The position numbers and the translations under genes are program-made. Of a stretch of 64,000 nt of DNA, positions 1 to 9,679 are shown piece by piece. Source of the stretch: Azospirillum sp. TSA2s (GTDB lineage Bacteria; Pseudomonadota; Alphaproteobacteria; Azospirillales; Azospirillaceae); the NCBI RefSeq assembly GCF_004923315.1, contig NZ_CP039647.1, positions 62,001 through 126,000 of the forward strand. Reading direction: 5' to 3'. The notes beneath the pieces are model-generated. The model had not been told where the DNA came from, did no database searches, and worked only from the letters and a program-made list of their open reading frames with translations. How positions within the stretch are numbered: position 1 is the first letter of the stretch; every line of letters begins with the position of its first letter.

Positions 1-128
1 ACCGGTTCCCGCGCCTGCCCATCGGTGCCCCTGAAATAGTGGGCCAAGACATCTGATGGACCGGAACCGGTGCGCAGATCCTGCGCAGTGTCCGGCGGCG
101 GTGTGCGTCCTGGCTGGAGATGCCAATC

Positions 129-1502
129 ATGAGCGAACAGACTATTGCCGACGCCCCACCCGGCCAGTCGGCGGGACCGGTCCACAAGGCCGGCGGCATC
201 GGCAACGCGGCGGGCAAAGCGGCGGTCACGGTAAGCAAGGCCATCGGCCGCTATCGCTGGACCATCTGCGGCCTGCTCTTCTTCTCGACAACCATCAACT
301 ACATGGACCGGCAGGTCCTGGGCCTGCTGAAGTCCACGCTGATGGGCGACATGGGCTGGACCGAGTCCGACTTCGGCGACATCGTCGCCGCCTTCTCGCT
401 GGCCTACGCCTTCGGCTATGTCGGCTGCGGCCGGCTGATGGACAAGATCGGCATCCGCATCGGCCTGCCGGCCGCGGTCGCCGGCTGGAGCCTCTTCGCC
501 TGCGTTCATGCCTTCATGGGCAGCGTCTTCGGCTTCAAGGTGGCGCGCGCCGGCCTGGGCCTGACCGAGGGCGGCAATTTCCCGGCTTCGATCAAGGCGG
601 TGTCGGAGTGGTTCCCAGCCAAGGAACGGGCGCTCGCCACCGGCATCTTCAACGCCGGCTCCAACGTCGGCGCGGTCGTGGCGCCGATCCTGGTACCGAT
701 CCTGCTCGTCACCTACGGCTGGCAGGCGGCCTTCCTGGTCACCGGCGGCATCGGCTTCTTCTGGGTCATCGCCTGGCTGCTGATCTACCGCAAGCCGGAA
801 GACCATCCGAAGCTGACGGCGGAGGAGCTGGCCTATATCCGCAGCGATCCCGTCCAGCCGCAGGAGAACATCCCCTGGATCAAGCTGCTGAGCTATCGTG
901 GCACCTGGGCGAACATCGTCGGCACCTGCTTCTCGGCGCCCGTCTGGTGGTTCTACCTGAACTGGGTCCCGGGTTTCCTGAACAAGCAGTATGGCGTCAA
1001 CCTGTTCGGGGCGATGCTGCCGCTGATCATCATCTACACCATGGCGGATTTCGGCAGCGTCGGCGGCGGCTGGTTCTCCTCCCACTTGATCAAGCGCGGC
1101 ATGAAGCCCCTGCGCGCCCGCAAGCTGACCTTCCTGGTCTGCGGCCTGTGCGTGCTGCCGGTGTTCTTCGCCTCGACCGTGTCCAACATGTGGCTGGCCG
1201 TTCTGCTGATCGGCATCGCCGCCTCCGCCCACCAGGGCTATTCGGCCAACGTCTACACCATCGTGTCCGACACCATGCCGCGCAATGCGGTGGGTTCGGT
1301 GGTCGGCATCGGCGGCTTCTGCGCCTATTTCGTCGGCATGTTCGTGTCGATGGGCGTCGGTCGCCTGCTGGATGCGACCAACGGCAACTATCAGGTGCTG
1401 TTCGGCATCGCGTCGGTGCTCTACCTCGTCGGTCTGGCGATCATGCACCTGATCCTGCCGAAGACCGGATCGGGCAAGACCCCGGCCGGGATCGAGGTCT
1501 GA
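129..1502 (+). CDS. MFS transporter, ACS family, probable hexuronate uptake (ExuT-like)
   Basis: Inner-membrane proton symporter of about 457 residues with the 12-helix MFS pattern. The N-terminal part reads INYMDRQVLGLL, then GRLMDKIGIRIGL (the MFS loop 2-3 motif) and a GLTEGGNFPASIKAVSEWF stretch, which is characteristic of the anion:cation symporter family that carries hexuronates and galactonate. A GGAG at 116-119 lies 9 bases before ATG 129; the in-frame ATG at 120 would touch that site, so 129 is preferred. The two genes downstream act on mannonate, which supports uptake of glucuronate, galacturonate or related aldonates. The exact substrate is inferred from context. Confidence 0.85.
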   Translation: MSEQTIADAPPGQSAGPVHKAGGIGNAAGKAAVTVSKAIGRYRWTICGLLFFSTTINYMDRQVLGLLKSTLMGDMGWTESDFGDIVAAFSLAYAFGYVGCGRLMDKIGIRIGLPAAVAGWSLFACVHAFMGSVFGFKVARAGLGLTEGGNFPASIKAVSEWFPAKERALATGIFNAGSNVGAVVAPILVPILLVTYGWQAAFLVTGGIGFFWVIAWLLIYRKPEDHPKLTAEELAYIRSDPVQPQENIPWIKLLSYRGTWANIVGTCFSAPVWWFYLNWVPGFLNKQYGVNLFGAMLPLIIIYTMADFGSVGGGWFSSHLIKRGMKPLRARKLTFLVCGLCVLPVFFASTVSNMWLAVLLIGIAASAHQGYSANVYTIVSDTMPRNAVGSVVGIGGFCAYFVGMFVSMGVGRLLDATNGNYQVLFGIASVLYLVGLAIMHLILPKTGSGKTPAGIEV

Positions 1503-1525
1503 CCTCGCCTGGACTCCACCTCGCC

Positions 1526-1550
1526 ACTCCGGGGCGCCCTGCCCCGGAGT
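1526..1550 (+). terminator. Perfect 10-bp hairpin after the MFS gene
   Basis: ACTCCGGGGC and GCCCCGGAGT form a perfect 10-bp stem around a 5-base loop, 24 bases after the transporter stop. No T-run follows, so it may be a Rho-assisted terminator, an mRNA-stabilising hairpin or a processing site rather than a classic intrinsic terminator. It separates the transporter from the dehydrogenase gene. Confidence 0.55.
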
Positions 1551-1660
1551 CCTCACCAGCGACCAACAGTTTTACCGAATGACGGTGCACCGGCCACCCG
1601 CGCTGCCCCCCGGGCAGCGGATGGGGAGACCGCAGCGACCGCCGCGAACCGGAGCCCATC

Positions 1661-3184
1661 ATGCCCGACGCGAACACCGCCCTGCTGGCGGCCCGTCCTT
1701 CACGAACCCGCCTATCCACTGCCACCATTGACCGCCTGCCCCTGACCGTCCAGCGTCCCGCCTACGACCGCGCCGCGGTGACGCCGGGCATCGTCCATAT
1801 CGGCCTCGGCGCCTTCTGCCGCGCCCATCTCGCCACCTACACCGACGATGTGCTGGCGACCGGTGACCGGAGCTGGGGCATCGTCGGTGTCGACCCGCTG
1901 TCCCCCGCGATCCGCGACGCGCTGAAGCCGCAGGATTGCCTCTACACCCTGCTGGTGCGGGAAGAGAACCGCGACCGGCTGCGCGTCGTCGGCTCCTTCC
2001 TCGACGCGCTGGCGACCGCCGACCAGTTGGACGAGGTGTTGGCCTTGATGGCGAAGCCGGACATCCGGATCGTCACCCTGACGGTCACGGAAAAGGGCTA
2101 TTGCCAGGATGCCGCAACCGGGTCGCTGGATGAGGCGCATCCGCTGATCCGCGCCGACCTTGCCGACCCCGCCAATCCGCGCAGCGTCCCCGGCCTGCTG
2201 GCGGAAGCGATCCGCCGCCGTCGCGCCGCCGGAGTGCCACCCTTCACCGTGCTGGTCTGCGACAACCTCGCCCAGAACGGTGTCAAGGTGCGCGGCATCG
2301 TCGTGCGCTATGCCGAGCTGTGCGATCCGGAGCTTGCCGCCCACATCGCGGGCCAAGTCAGCTTCCCCTGCACGATGGTCGACCGCATCACCCCCGCCAC
2401 CCAGGACGCCGACCGCACCACGGTGGAGGAAGCGACCGGCTGCGACGATGCTTGGCCGGTGGTGAGCGAGCCCTTCAAGCAGTGGGTCATCGAGGACCGC
2501 TTTCCGCTGGGCCGCCCGGCCTGGGAGAAAGCCGGCGCCATCCTGGTCGAGGACGTCCATCCGTTCGAGCTGATGAAGCTGCGCTGCCTGAACGGCGCCC
2601 ATTCGCTGCTGGCCTACCTGTCGGTGATCGCCGGGATCGAAACCATTGCCGACGCCATGGCCGATCCGCAGATGCCGGCCGTCATGCACCGTCTGTGGGC
2701 ATCCGACCTCATCCCCACGCTGCCGCCGGTGCCGGGAACCGATATCCCCGGCTACACGGCGGCGTTGGAAGCGCGCTTCCGCAATCCCGGCATCCGCCAC
2801 CGCACCATCCAGATCTCGTCGGACGGCTCGCAGAAGCTGCCGCCGCGCCTGCTGGAACCGGCGCGAGAGCTGTTCGCCGCCGGCAAGGCACCGGCCGTGA
2901 TCCCGCTGGCCGTCGCCGCCTGGATGCGCTTCCTGCTGGAAAAGGACGAGGCCGGCAACGCCTACACGGTTGCCGACCCGATGGCGGCGGCGCTGACCCG
3001 CATCGCCCGCGCCCATTCCGGTGATGCGGGCGAGCTGGCGGCGGATCTGTTCGCCATCGAGGATATCTTCGCACCCGAACTGGTGGCCGAAAACACCTTC
3101 CGCAGGGAGGTCGTTCGCCATCTCGACAGCCTGATGAATGTCGGCGTCCGCAAGACGCTGACCGCCTTCCTCGCCACCCCATGA
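1661..3184 (+). CDS. uxuB: Mannitol dehydrogenase family oxidoreductase (UxuB-like D-mannonate oxidoreductase)
   Basis: Cytoplasmic NAD(P)-dependent long-chain polyol dehydrogenase of 507 residues, normal for the family. The N-terminal Rossmann domain has the GLGAFCRAH motif near residue 48, a TEKGY motif near residue 143, and the C-terminal domain has the catalytic pattern KLRCLNGAHS with Lys306, Asn311 and His314. In the uronate pathway this enzyme reduces fructuronate (or tagaturonate) to mannonate or altronate. The neighbouring mannonate dehydratase makes the fructuronate reductase role likely, but mannitol 2-dehydrogenase or arabinitol dehydrogenase cannot be excluded from sequence alone. 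GGAG lies 6 bases before the ATG. Confidence 0.85.
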   Translation: MPDANTALLAARPSRTRLSTATIDRLPLTVQRPAYDRAAVTPGIVHIGLGAFCRAHLATYTDDVLATGDRSWGIVGVDPLSPAIRDALKPQDCLYTLLVREENRDRLRVVGSFLDALATADQLDEVLALMAKPDIRIVTLTVTEKGYCQDAATGSLDEAHPLIRADLADPANPRSVPGLLAEAIRRRRAAGVPPFTVLVCDNLAQNGVKVRGIVVRYAELCDPELAAHIAGQVSFPCTMVDRITPATQDADRTTVEEATGCDDAWPVVSEPFKQWVIEDRFPLGRPAWEKAGAILVEDVHPFELMKLRCLNGAHSLLAYLSVIAGIETIADAMADPQMPAVMHRLWASDLIPTLPPVPGTDIPGYTAALEARFRNPGIRHRTIQISSDGSQKLPPRLLEPARELFAAGKAPAVIPLAVAAWMRFLLEKDEAGNAYTVADPMAAALTRIARAHSGDAGELAADLFAIEDIFAPELVAENTFRREVVRHLDSLMNVGVRKTLTAFLATP

Positions 3185-3237
3185 CTTGCGGCGGCCATCA
3201 ACCCCGCCACCGCACCCGACTTTGAAAGGACCCCATC

Positions 3238-4428
3238 ATGCAGGAAACCTGGCGCTGGTTCGGCCCGGACGATCCCGTCACTCTGGAGAAGGCCCGTCAG
3301 GCCGGTGCGACCGGCATTGTCACGGCGCTGCACCACATGAATCAGGGCAGCGTCTGGACTCCTGAGGAGATCCAGAAGCGCCGCGCAATGGTCGAGGCCG
3401 CCGGCCTGACCTGGGCGGTGGTGGAAAGCATCGGCGTCGGCGAAGAGATCAAGACCCGCACCGGCGACTACCGCACCAAGATCGACAATTACAAGCAGTC
3501 GATCCGCAATGTCGCCCGCGCCGGTATCCCGGTGATCTGCTACAACTTCATGGTCATCACCGACTGGAGCCGGACCAACCTGATGCACCGGCTGCCGAAC
3601 GGCGGCTATGCACTGCGCTACGACAGCGTCGATTTCGCCGCCTACGACCTGTTCGTGCTGAAGCGCCGCAATGCGGAGGCCAGCTATGCTCCCGCCCACA
3701 TCGCCGCCGCCAAGGCGCGGTTCGAGGCGATGACTGCGGAGCAGGTGGCGGAACTGGAGCGCAACCTGATCGACTGGCTGCCGGCCCGCGACTTCGCCTA
3801 TAACCGCGACAGCTTCCGCGGCATGCTGGAGCTGTACCAGCAGATCGGCGTGGAGGATCTGCGCGCCAACCTGATCGAGTTCCTGCGCGAGATCACGCCC
3901 GTCGCCGAGGAAGAAGGGGTGCGGCTGTGCATCCACCCCGACGACCCGTCCTTCCCCATCTTCGGGTTGCCGCGTGTCATGTCCACCGCCGAGGATGTCC
4001 GGGCGCTGTTCGACGCCGTACCGCAGGAGGCCTGTGGCCTCACCCTGTGCACGGGCTCCTTCGGGTCCAACCCGAAGAACGACTTAGTGGCGATGGCGAA
4101 GGAGTTCGCCCCGCGCATCCATTTCGTCCATCTGCGCAACACCACGCACGAGCCCGACGGCTCCTTCTACGAGGCCGACCATCTCGGCGGCGACACCGAC
4201 CTGATCGGCGTGGCCGCGGCAATCATCGACGAGGAGGCCCGCCGCAAGCGGACCGGCCGCGCCGACGCCCAAATCCCGATGCGCCCCGATCACGGCCATC
4301 TGCTGGGCGATGAAATCGGCCAGACGATGAACCCCGGCTATTCCTTCGTCGGGCGTTTGAAGGGTCTGGCCGAACTGCGTGGCGTCATGCGCACCATCGA
4401 AGCCTTCCGCGAAAAGCGGGTGGCATGA
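3238..4428 (+). CDS. uxuA: Mannonate dehydratase
   Basis: Dehydrates D-mannonate to 2-keto-3-deoxygluconate, the entry to the Entner-Doudoroff lower branch. The 396-residue protein reads as a TIM-barrel UxuA throughout: [18 protein letters not shown] near the N-terminus, [17 protein letters not shown], the metal-ligand region [26 protein letters not shown] and the C-terminal [18 protein letters not shown] lies just upstream of ATG 3238. It follows uxuB by 53 bases in the same direction, so the two are probably co-transcribed. Downstream KDG kinase and aldolase genes are not in the window. Confidence 0.93.
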   Translation: MQETWRWFGPDDPVTLEKARQAGATGIVTALHHMNQGSVWTPEEIQKRRAMVEAAGLTWAVVESIGVGEEIKTRTGDYRTKIDNYKQSIRNVARAGIPVICYNFMVITDWSRTNLMHRLPNGGYALRYDSVDFAAYDLFVLKRRNAEASYAPAHIAAAKARFEAMTAEQVAELERNLIDWLPARDFAYNRDSFRGMLELYQQIGVEDLRANLIEFLREITPVAEEEGVRLCIHPDDPSFPIFGLPRVMSTAEDVRALFDAVPQEACGLTLCTGSFGSNPKNDLVAMAKEFAPRIHFVHLRNTTHEPDGSFYEADHLGGDTDLIGVAAAIIDEEARRKRTGRADAQIPMRPDHGHLLGDEIGQTMNPGYSFVGRLKGLAELRGVMRTIEAFREKRVA

Positions 4429-4499
4429 CCGGTGGCGGGGCTCCTCTCCAGTGCGGGGGGAGGGACCCCGTCAGCGGGCACAGGCGGTCGTCTCGGCTT

Positions 4500-5444
4500 T
4501 CACGCGCTTTCTCCCTCCCCCGCCTTCCGCCGGGCGGCCAGCGCCAGCATCAGCCCGCGGTCGCGTTCGGCCTCCAGCGTGGCGACGGAGCGGCCGGCGG
4601 CTTCCTGTGCGATGCCGTCGACCAGCAGGCGGCAGACTTCGGGCGTCAGGCTCGGGGTACCGAGAGTCGCCCAGCGTCGTTCCTGGCTCGGCCCGAGATG
4701 GTCGAGGTAGTGGGCGATGCCGCCGGGTCCGCCGCCCAGATGATAGGCCATGTGGGCACCGATCACCGACCAGCGCAGGCCGGGACCATGCACGAGCGCG
4801 GCATCGACGTCGGCGACATCGGCAATGCCCTCCGCAACGATGTTCACCGCTTCGCGCCACAGGGCGGAGGCCAGACGGTTGGCGATGTGGCCCACGGCAT
4901 CCTTCTTCAGCGCCACCGTCACGCGGCCGACGCCGCGGTAGAAGGTCTCGGCGCGGCCCAGCGTCTCCGCATCGTCGGCGAACAGTTCGACCAGCGGCAT
5001 CAGATGCGGCGGATTGAAGGGATGGGCGGTGATGAAACGGTCACGCCGCGCCACGCCTGCCGCCAGATCGGTCCAGGTCAGCGAGGAGGTGCTGCTGGCG
5101 ATCACCGCGTCGGGCGCAGCCGCAGCCTCCACCTCGGCATAGAGTGCATGCTTGATGGCGGTTTTCTCGGGCGCGTTCTCCTGAATCCACGCCGCATTCC
5201 GCACAGCCTCGGCGACCGATGACGCGACGGACAGGCGGCCGGGCCGGGCGGTCGTGGGCCCGAGCGCCCGCAATTGCCCGAGCAGCGGCTCCACGCGTTC
5301 CGGCAGGGCGGCCAGAACGCCGCCGTCGGGATCCCAGGCAACCACATCCAGCCCATGTGCCAGAAACAGCGCCGACCAACTCTGTCCGATCAGTCCGCAG
5401 CCAAGCACCGCAACGGACGAGATCGGCAGCGGGGATGACGGCAT
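4500..5444 (-). CDS. 3-hydroxyacyl-CoA dehydrogenase family (L-gulonate/L-carnitine dehydrogenase type)
   Basis: 314 residues: N-terminal Rossmann fold with VLGCGLIGQSW near residue 11, the SSTSSL and TAHPFNPPHLMPLVEL motifs of this superfamily, and the C-terminal helical domain (KKDAVGHIANRL). The short single-module layout and HPFNPPHLMPLVE resemble lambda-crystallin/L-gulonate 3-dehydrogenase and carnitine dehydrogenase more than fatty-acid-oxidation enzymes. An AGGAG lies 8 bases before ATG 5444; a longer reading frame upstream has no such support. It converges with uxuA. A role in oxidising a sugar acid linked to the uronate genes is plausible but inferred. Confidence 0.75.
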   Translation of the reverse strand: MPSSPLPISSVAVLGCGLIGQSWSALFLAHGLDVVAWDPDGGVLAALPERVEPLLGQLRALGPTTARPGRLSVASSVAEAVRNAAWIQENAPEKTAIKHALYAEVEAAAAPDAVIASSTSSLTWTDLAAGVARRDRFITAHPFNPPHLMPLVELFADDAETLGRAETFYRGVGRVTVALKKDAVGHIANRLASALWREAVNIVAEGIADVADVDAALVHGPGLRWSVIGAHMAYHLGGGPGGIAHYLDHLGPSQERRWATLGTPSLTPEVCRLLVDGIAQEAAGRSVATLEAERDRGLMLALAARRKAGEGESA

Positions 5445-5982
5445 TGGGAACTCTCCTGCGCAGTGTTGTCGGCCAAGATGCGGGATACGGAAACACAGGG
5501 CGGCCGGAGTGGGACTTCGCCCGCCTCTGCACCGCGATGATGCATCATACAGCAAAAACTCACAGGTAAAAGAACGCGTTGGAACCGGGCGACGCCCGTG
5601 TGGGGGTCCTGTCAGCCTTCGCGCCAGCTTGTTCAATCATCTCGGTCTCACCGCGTGACGGGGCATGGAGCGGCGCATGCGGGAAGCGGCATGAACGGCC
5701 GGCTTCCGCATTGTTTTTGCACGCGTCCTGGTCGTCACCGATCATCGGGCAGCAGCCGATCCACCGGAATACGCGATTCCCCGTATGGATGATCGCCAGG
5801 GCGACCGGGGGATCATTTCATCGAACGCAATAATGAAATGCCAAGTCCAGTCATTCCCGCCGTCCTGCGGATGCAGCAGTCTGGCAATGGGGAACGGCAA
5901 CGATCCCGTCCACGGGATCCTGCATCGGGGCGTACCGCCCGGTTCGCCCGCCCCTTCTTCATCCAACCCGAAGGAACCTGCC
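5445..5982. other. Intergenic region with a 12-bp palindrome
   Basis: No convincing gene. It holds the divergent control region of the dehydrogenase (minus) and the DUF1348 gene (plus). ATGATGCATCAT at 5537-5548 is a perfect palindrome about 93 bases upstream of the dehydrogenase start and could be an operator, for example for a GntR-type repressor. Small reading frames here lack ribosome binding sites and protein-like composition. Confidence 0.5.
5537..5548. promoter_or_regulatory. Candidate operator palindrome ATGATGCATCAT
   Basis: Perfect 12-bp dyad upstream of the gulonate-type dehydrogenase. The flanking AT-richer bases fit a promoter region. No regulator of a matching type is encoded next to it, so the binding protein is unknown. 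Confidence 0.35.
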
Positions 5983-6447
5983 ATGTCCCGTCCGCCGCTT
6001 CCCCCCTTTACCGAAGCGTCCGCCATCGAGAAGGTCCGGCTCGCCGAGGATGGCTGGAACAGCCGCGATCCGGCGAAGGTCACTCTCGCCTACACCGAGG
6101 ACAGCCGGTGGCGGAACCGCGCCGAGTTCGTGACCGGACGCGCCGAAATCCAAGCCTTCCTGACCCGGAAGTGGAACAAGGAGCTTGGCTATCGGCTGAT
6201 CAAGGAGCTTTGGGCCTTTGCCGGGAACCGAATCGCCGTGCGTTACGCCTACGAATATCACGACGACAGCGGCCAGTGGTTCCGTGCCTACGGCAACGAG
6301 AACTGGGAATTCGCCGAGGATGGGCTGATGCGCGCCCGGCACGCCAGCATCAACGAACACCCGATCGCCGAGGCGGAGCGCAAGTTCCATTGGCCGCTCG
6401 GCCGCCGGCCCGACGATCATCCCGGTCTCAGCCATTTCGGCTTCTGA
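5983..6447 (+). CDS. DUF1348 family protein (SnoaL/NTF2-like fold)
   Basis: 154 residues, the usual length for the DUF1348 family of NTF2-like small proteins. Recognisable signatures are [27 protein letters not shown], the [19 protein letters not shown] block and a C-terminal [18 protein letters not shown]. An AAGGAA sits 7 bases before ATG 5983; the longer reading frame upstream lacks this and the family N-terminus starts near here. The catalytic role of the family is unknown. The last 20 bases overlap the 3' end of the opposing MFS gene. Confidence 0.85.
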   Translation: MSRPPLPPFTEASAIEKVRLAEDGWNSRDPAKVTLAYTEDSRWRNRAEFVTGRAEIQAFLTRKWNKELGYRLIKELWAFAGNRIAVRYAYEYHDDSGQWFRAYGNENWEFAEDGLMRARHASINEHPIAEAERKFHWPLGRRPDDHPGLSHFGF

Positions 6448-7864
6448 CGCCGACCTTTGCCGATAGAAACGGCCGGGCCGTTTCAACGTCCGCCGGCACG
6501 CGGAGCAGGCTTACGACGCCGCCCGCCAGGGTGAGGACGGCCGCCACGGCAAGCCCGATCCGGGGCGCCTCCACCGGGCTGGAAATCAGGGAAAAGAGCA
6601 GCGTCATGGTCACCGCACCGGCGGTCTGCCCGACCAGCCTTGCGGTGCCCTGCATCCCTCCGGCCGCACCGCTGCGCTCCTTCGGCACCGTGAGCAGCAT
6701 GTTGCGGTTGTTGGGAGTCTGGAAGAGGCCGAAACCGAAGCCGCTGATCACCATGAAGGCCAGCAGGGGCAGCGGATCGCGCTGGAGCGGCCAGAATGCG
6801 GACAGGGCGAGTCCGGCGGCGAGCAGCAGGCCGCCGGCGGCGCACAGCCAGCCGGTCGCCAGGCGATCGGAAAGCCGGCCCGCGACCGGCGCCGCGACGG
6901 CGGTCGCAAGCGGCCAGGGCACCATGAACAGCCCGGCGGTGAAGGCGTCCTGCCCCAGCCCGTTCTGCAGGTAGAAGGGCAGCGCCACGGTGCTCGCCAT
7001 CTGACCTGTGAAGCAGAGGATGGAGGCGACCACCGACAGGCGGAAGGAGCGCACCCGCAGCAGGTCGAGGGGGATCAGCGGCGCCTCCTGCCCATGTTCC
7101 CGCCGGATCAGGCCGGCAAGGCAGAGCACCGCGACCAGCAGCAGCGCGCCGCCCGCCTCGACCCGGGACGCGACTGTCTCGGCTCCCATCACCAGTGCCA
7201 CGAAGAAGCCGGCGTTGAGGACAACGCTGACGGGGTCGATCCGGCGCTTTGCCCCCTCGACCGCGGGCAATGCGCGTGCGGTCAGCAGCACGATGGCGCC
7301 GATCGGAATGTTGACGGCGAACAGCAACGGCCAGGGGGCGACGGCGAGGATGGCCGCCCCGACGGTCGGCCCCGCCGCCGACGACAGGGCAATGACCAGG
7401 GCATTCCAGCCGATGGCGGCCCCCAGCAGCCGCGGCGGATAGACGAAGCGCAGCAACGCGACGGCGAGCGACATCACCGCGGCGCCGCCCAGGCCCTGCA
7501 TCAGCCTTGCGGCGACCAGCCAGGGAAGCGTCGGCGCCAGGGCGCAGCCGGCCGAGGCGGCGGTGAACAAAAGCACGCCACCGGCGAACACCTTGCGGTA
7601 CCCCAGGCTCTCGCCGAGGGCACCCGCCGGCAACAGCGCGACCACGAGCGCCAGTTGGTAGCCGGTGACAATCCAGACGGACTCGGCCGGCGCGACGCCC
7701 AGCGTGTCGGCGATGGTCGGCAGGGCGATGTTGACGACGGCGCCATCGAGCACGACGAGCACGATCGCCGTCAGGATGGACGCGACGGCGGCGACGCGGC
7801 GGAAGCCCGACGGCCCCTCCGACAGTGGGGAAGCGGCCGGCCGCGCGGCGGTAAATTGGGGCAT
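6428..7864 (-). CDS. MFS drug efflux transporter, DHA2 (EmrB/QacA) type
   Basis: 478 residues with a 14-helix DHA2 pattern. The N-terminal [13 protein letters not shown] motif, [22 protein letters not shown] and the motif-C region [12 protein letters not shown] support drug/proton antiport. GGAG lies 8 bases before ATG 7864. It is divergent from the LysR gene at 7978, with a candidate operator between them, so that LysR protein probably controls it. Substrate unknown. Confidence 0.88.
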   Translation of the reverse strand: MPQFTAARPAASPLSEGPSGFRRVAAVASILTAIVLVVLDGAVVNIALPTIADTLGVAPAESVWIVTGYQLALVVALLPAGALGESLGYRKVFAGGVLLFTAASAGCALAPTLPWLVAARLMQGLGGAAVMSLAVALLRFVYPPRLLGAAIGWNALVIALSSAAGPTVGAAILAVAPWPLLFAVNIPIGAIVLLTARALPAVEGAKRRIDPVSVVLNAGFFVALVMGAETVASRVEAGGALLLVAVLCLAGLIRREHGQEAPLIPLDLLRVRSFRLSVVASILCFTGQMASTVALPFYLQNGLGQDAFTAGLFMVPWPLATAVAAPVAGRLSDRLATGWLCAAGGLLLAAGLALSAFWPLQRDPLPLLAFMVISGFGFGLFQTPNNRNMLLTVPKERSGAAGGMQGTARLVGQTAGAVTMTLLFSLISSPVEAPRIGLAVAAVLTLAGGVVSLLRVPADVETARPFLSAKVGVRSRNG

Positions 7865-7928
7865 CGGATATCTCCAGGAAGTCTTGGAGACCAGTATGGC
7901 GACGCCGCGACATGGCGGTAGACGCAGC

Positions 7929-7951
7929 CCATGCAGAGTATTCCTGCATGG
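7929..7951. promoter_or_regulatory. Inverted repeat in LysR/MFS divergent promoter
   Basis: CCATGCAG and CTGCATGG are perfect 8-bp arms separated by 7 bases, placed between the efflux gene and its divergent LysR gene. Position and symmetry fit a LysR-type activation site. This is inference from sequence; no promoter elements were assigned with confidence. Confidence 0.45.
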
Positions 7952-7977
7952 AACGCCATGTGTTAGCGTTTCCGCCC

Positions 7978-8901
7978 ATGGCCGATCCCGATTTCAACCT
8001 CCTCGTCGCGCTCGACGCGCTGCTTGCGGAAGGCAGCGTGGTCAATGCCGCCCGGCGGCTCGGTCTCAGCGATTCCGCCATGAGCCGCACACTGGCGCGC
8101 CTGCGGGACGCCACCGGGGATCCGCTGCTCGTCAGGGCCGGACGCGGGCTGGTCCCGACACCGCGGGCCATCCAACTGCGGGCGCGGGTGCATGATCTTG
8201 CCGACGAGGTGCGCGCGGTGCTGCGCCCGGCGGCGGCGATCGACATTGCCGGGCTGGAACGCACCTTCACCCTGCGCGCCAGCGAAAGCTTCATCGAGGT
8301 CTTCGCCGTCCGGCTGGTCAGCCGGGTCACCGCCGAAGCGCCGGGCGTTCTGCTGCGGTTCGCCCCGAGGACGGATCGGGGTGTGCAGGCGCTTCGCGAT
8401 GGCCGCATCGATCTGGAGATCGGCGCCCATGCGGAAACCGCGCCCGAGTTGAAGGTGCAGAAACTGATCGGCGACCGGCTGGTCGGCGCCGTGCGGGACG
8501 GCCATCCGCTGATGCTGCGGGAGCCGGTGACGGCCGACCGATATGCCGCCTGCGGCCATGTGGTCACCTCGCGTAGCGGCCGGCCGAGGGATCAGGTGGA
8601 TGATGCCCTCGCCGTCCTCGGCCTCTCCCGCAAGGTGGTCGCTGTGGTGCCGAGCTTCCCGGCCGCCCTGGCGATCGTCCGCGCGTCGGACCTCGTCGCC
8701 CTGGTGTCGGAGCGGCAGGTCGCCTCCGGCATAGCCGGGATCGCCACCTTCCCGCTCCCGGTGCCCATGAGGGATGTCACGGTGACCCAGATGTGGCACC
8801 CGCGTCAGGACGCCGACCCGGCCCACCGCTGGTTGCGCGGACAGGTGCTCGCAGCCTGTCGGGGGACGGACGACGGAGTCACGTCAGGGATGAGTGGTTG
8901 A
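7978..8901 (+). CDS. LysR family transcriptional regulator
   Basis: 307 residues from ATG 7978. The winged helix-turn-helix reads FNLLVALDALLAEGSVVNAARRLGL, with SDSAMSRTLARLRDATGDPL as recognition helix and wing, followed by a substrate-binding domain. Longer starts at 7912 and 7948 exist, but family proteins begin a few residues before this helix. Divergent from the DHA2 efflux gene, which is the likely target. The inducer is unknown. Confidence 0.85.
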   Translation: MADPDFNLLVALDALLAEGSVVNAARRLGLSDSAMSRTLARLRDATGDPLLVRAGRGLVPTPRAIQLRARVHDLADEVRAVLRPAAAIDIAGLERTFTLRASESFIEVFAVRLVSRVTAEAPGVLLRFAPRTDRGVQALRDGRIDLEIGAHAETAPELKVQKLIGDRLVGAVRDGHPLMLREPVTADRYAACGHVVTSRSGRPRDQVDDALAVLGLSRKVVAVVPSFPAALAIVRASDLVALVSERQVASGIAGIATFPLPVPMRDVTVTQMWHPRQDADPAHRWLRGQVLAACRGTDDGVTSGMSG

Positions 8902-8921
8902 TGAATCGCCCTGCCCTGCCC

Positions 8922-9647
8922 CTAACTCCGGATCGCAGGGCGGACGGTGATCTCGTTGACCCCGACGTCCCGCGGCTGTTCGATGGCGAAGAGGACGGCC
9001 CGCCCGATCGCTTCCGGTTCGATCGCGTTGCAGCGGTACTCCACCATCGCCCGGGCAGCCGTTTCGTCGGTGATGGTGTCGGCGAGTTCGGAGCGGGTCA
9101 CGCCTGGATAGATGCAGGTCGTGCGGATCGTTTCGCTTTCCTGGCGCAAACCGTCGGTGATCGCCCGCACCGCGAATTTGGTCGCGCTGTAGACGGCGGA
9201 GGTCGGCACCACCTCGAAACTGCCGACCGAGCCGATGTTGACGACGTGCCCCCTCCCCTGCGCCTCCATGACCGGCAGGACCGCCGCGATGCCGTGGAGA
9301 ACGCCGCGGATGTTGACGTCGATCATGCGGTCCCATTCCTCGACCTTCAGCGAGGCGAGCGGGGACAGCGGCATCACGCCGGCATTGTTGACGAGGACGT
9401 CGATCCGGCCGAAGCGTTCGCGCGCCTCGGCGACGAAGCCCTCCATGCTGGCGCGGTCGGTGACGTCGAGGGCGCGGGCGGCGGCCCTGCCGCCCTTCGC
9501 CGTGATTTCCCGGACGAGCGTGTCGAGCCGGTCGGTGCGCCGCGCGCCCAGCATCAGGGTGGCGCCGGCTTCGGCAAGGACGCGCGCGGTGGCTTCGCCG
9601 ATGCCGCTGGAAGCACCGGTGATGAGAACGACCTGATCGATGGTCAT
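8922..9647 (-). CDS. Short-chain dehydrogenase/reductase (SDR)
   Basis: 241 residues, classical SDR. TGASSGIGEA near residue 10 is the cofactor loop, NNAGVM the NAG motif, and the active site has the Ser in NIGSVGSFE and YSATK for the Tyr-x-x-x-Lys pair. AGGAG lies 6 bases before ATG 9647. It ends 20 bases from the converging LysR gene and lies 32 bases downstream of a second SDR on the same strand, so the two are probably one operon. Substrate unknown. Confidence 0.88.
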   Translation of the reverse strand: MTIDQVVLITGASSGIGEATARVLAEAGATLMLGARRTDRLDTLVREITAKGGRAAARALDVTDRASMEGFVAEARERFGRIDVLVNNAGVMPLSPLASLKVEEWDRMIDVNIRGVLHGIAAVLPVMEAQGRGHVVNIGSVGSFEVVPTSAVYSATKFAVRAITDGLRQESETIRTTCIYPGVTRSELADTITDETAARAMVEYRCNAIEPEAIGRAVLFAIEQPRDVGVNEITVRPAIRS

Positions 9648-9679
9648 GGATGTCTCCTGTCATTCATTGATTGCGGCGG

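Noticed and set aside
1712..3121. 469-residue minus-strand open frame opposite the uxuB-like gene
   Set aside because: Shadow of a high-GC gene: Arg/Gly/Asp-rich, no motif, no ribosome binding site, while the plus strand codes for a clear dehydrogenase.
6483..8567. 694-residue minus-strand open frame across the MFS/LysR genes
   Set aside because: Spans two real genes on opposite strands and their promoter; composition is that of a shadow frame.
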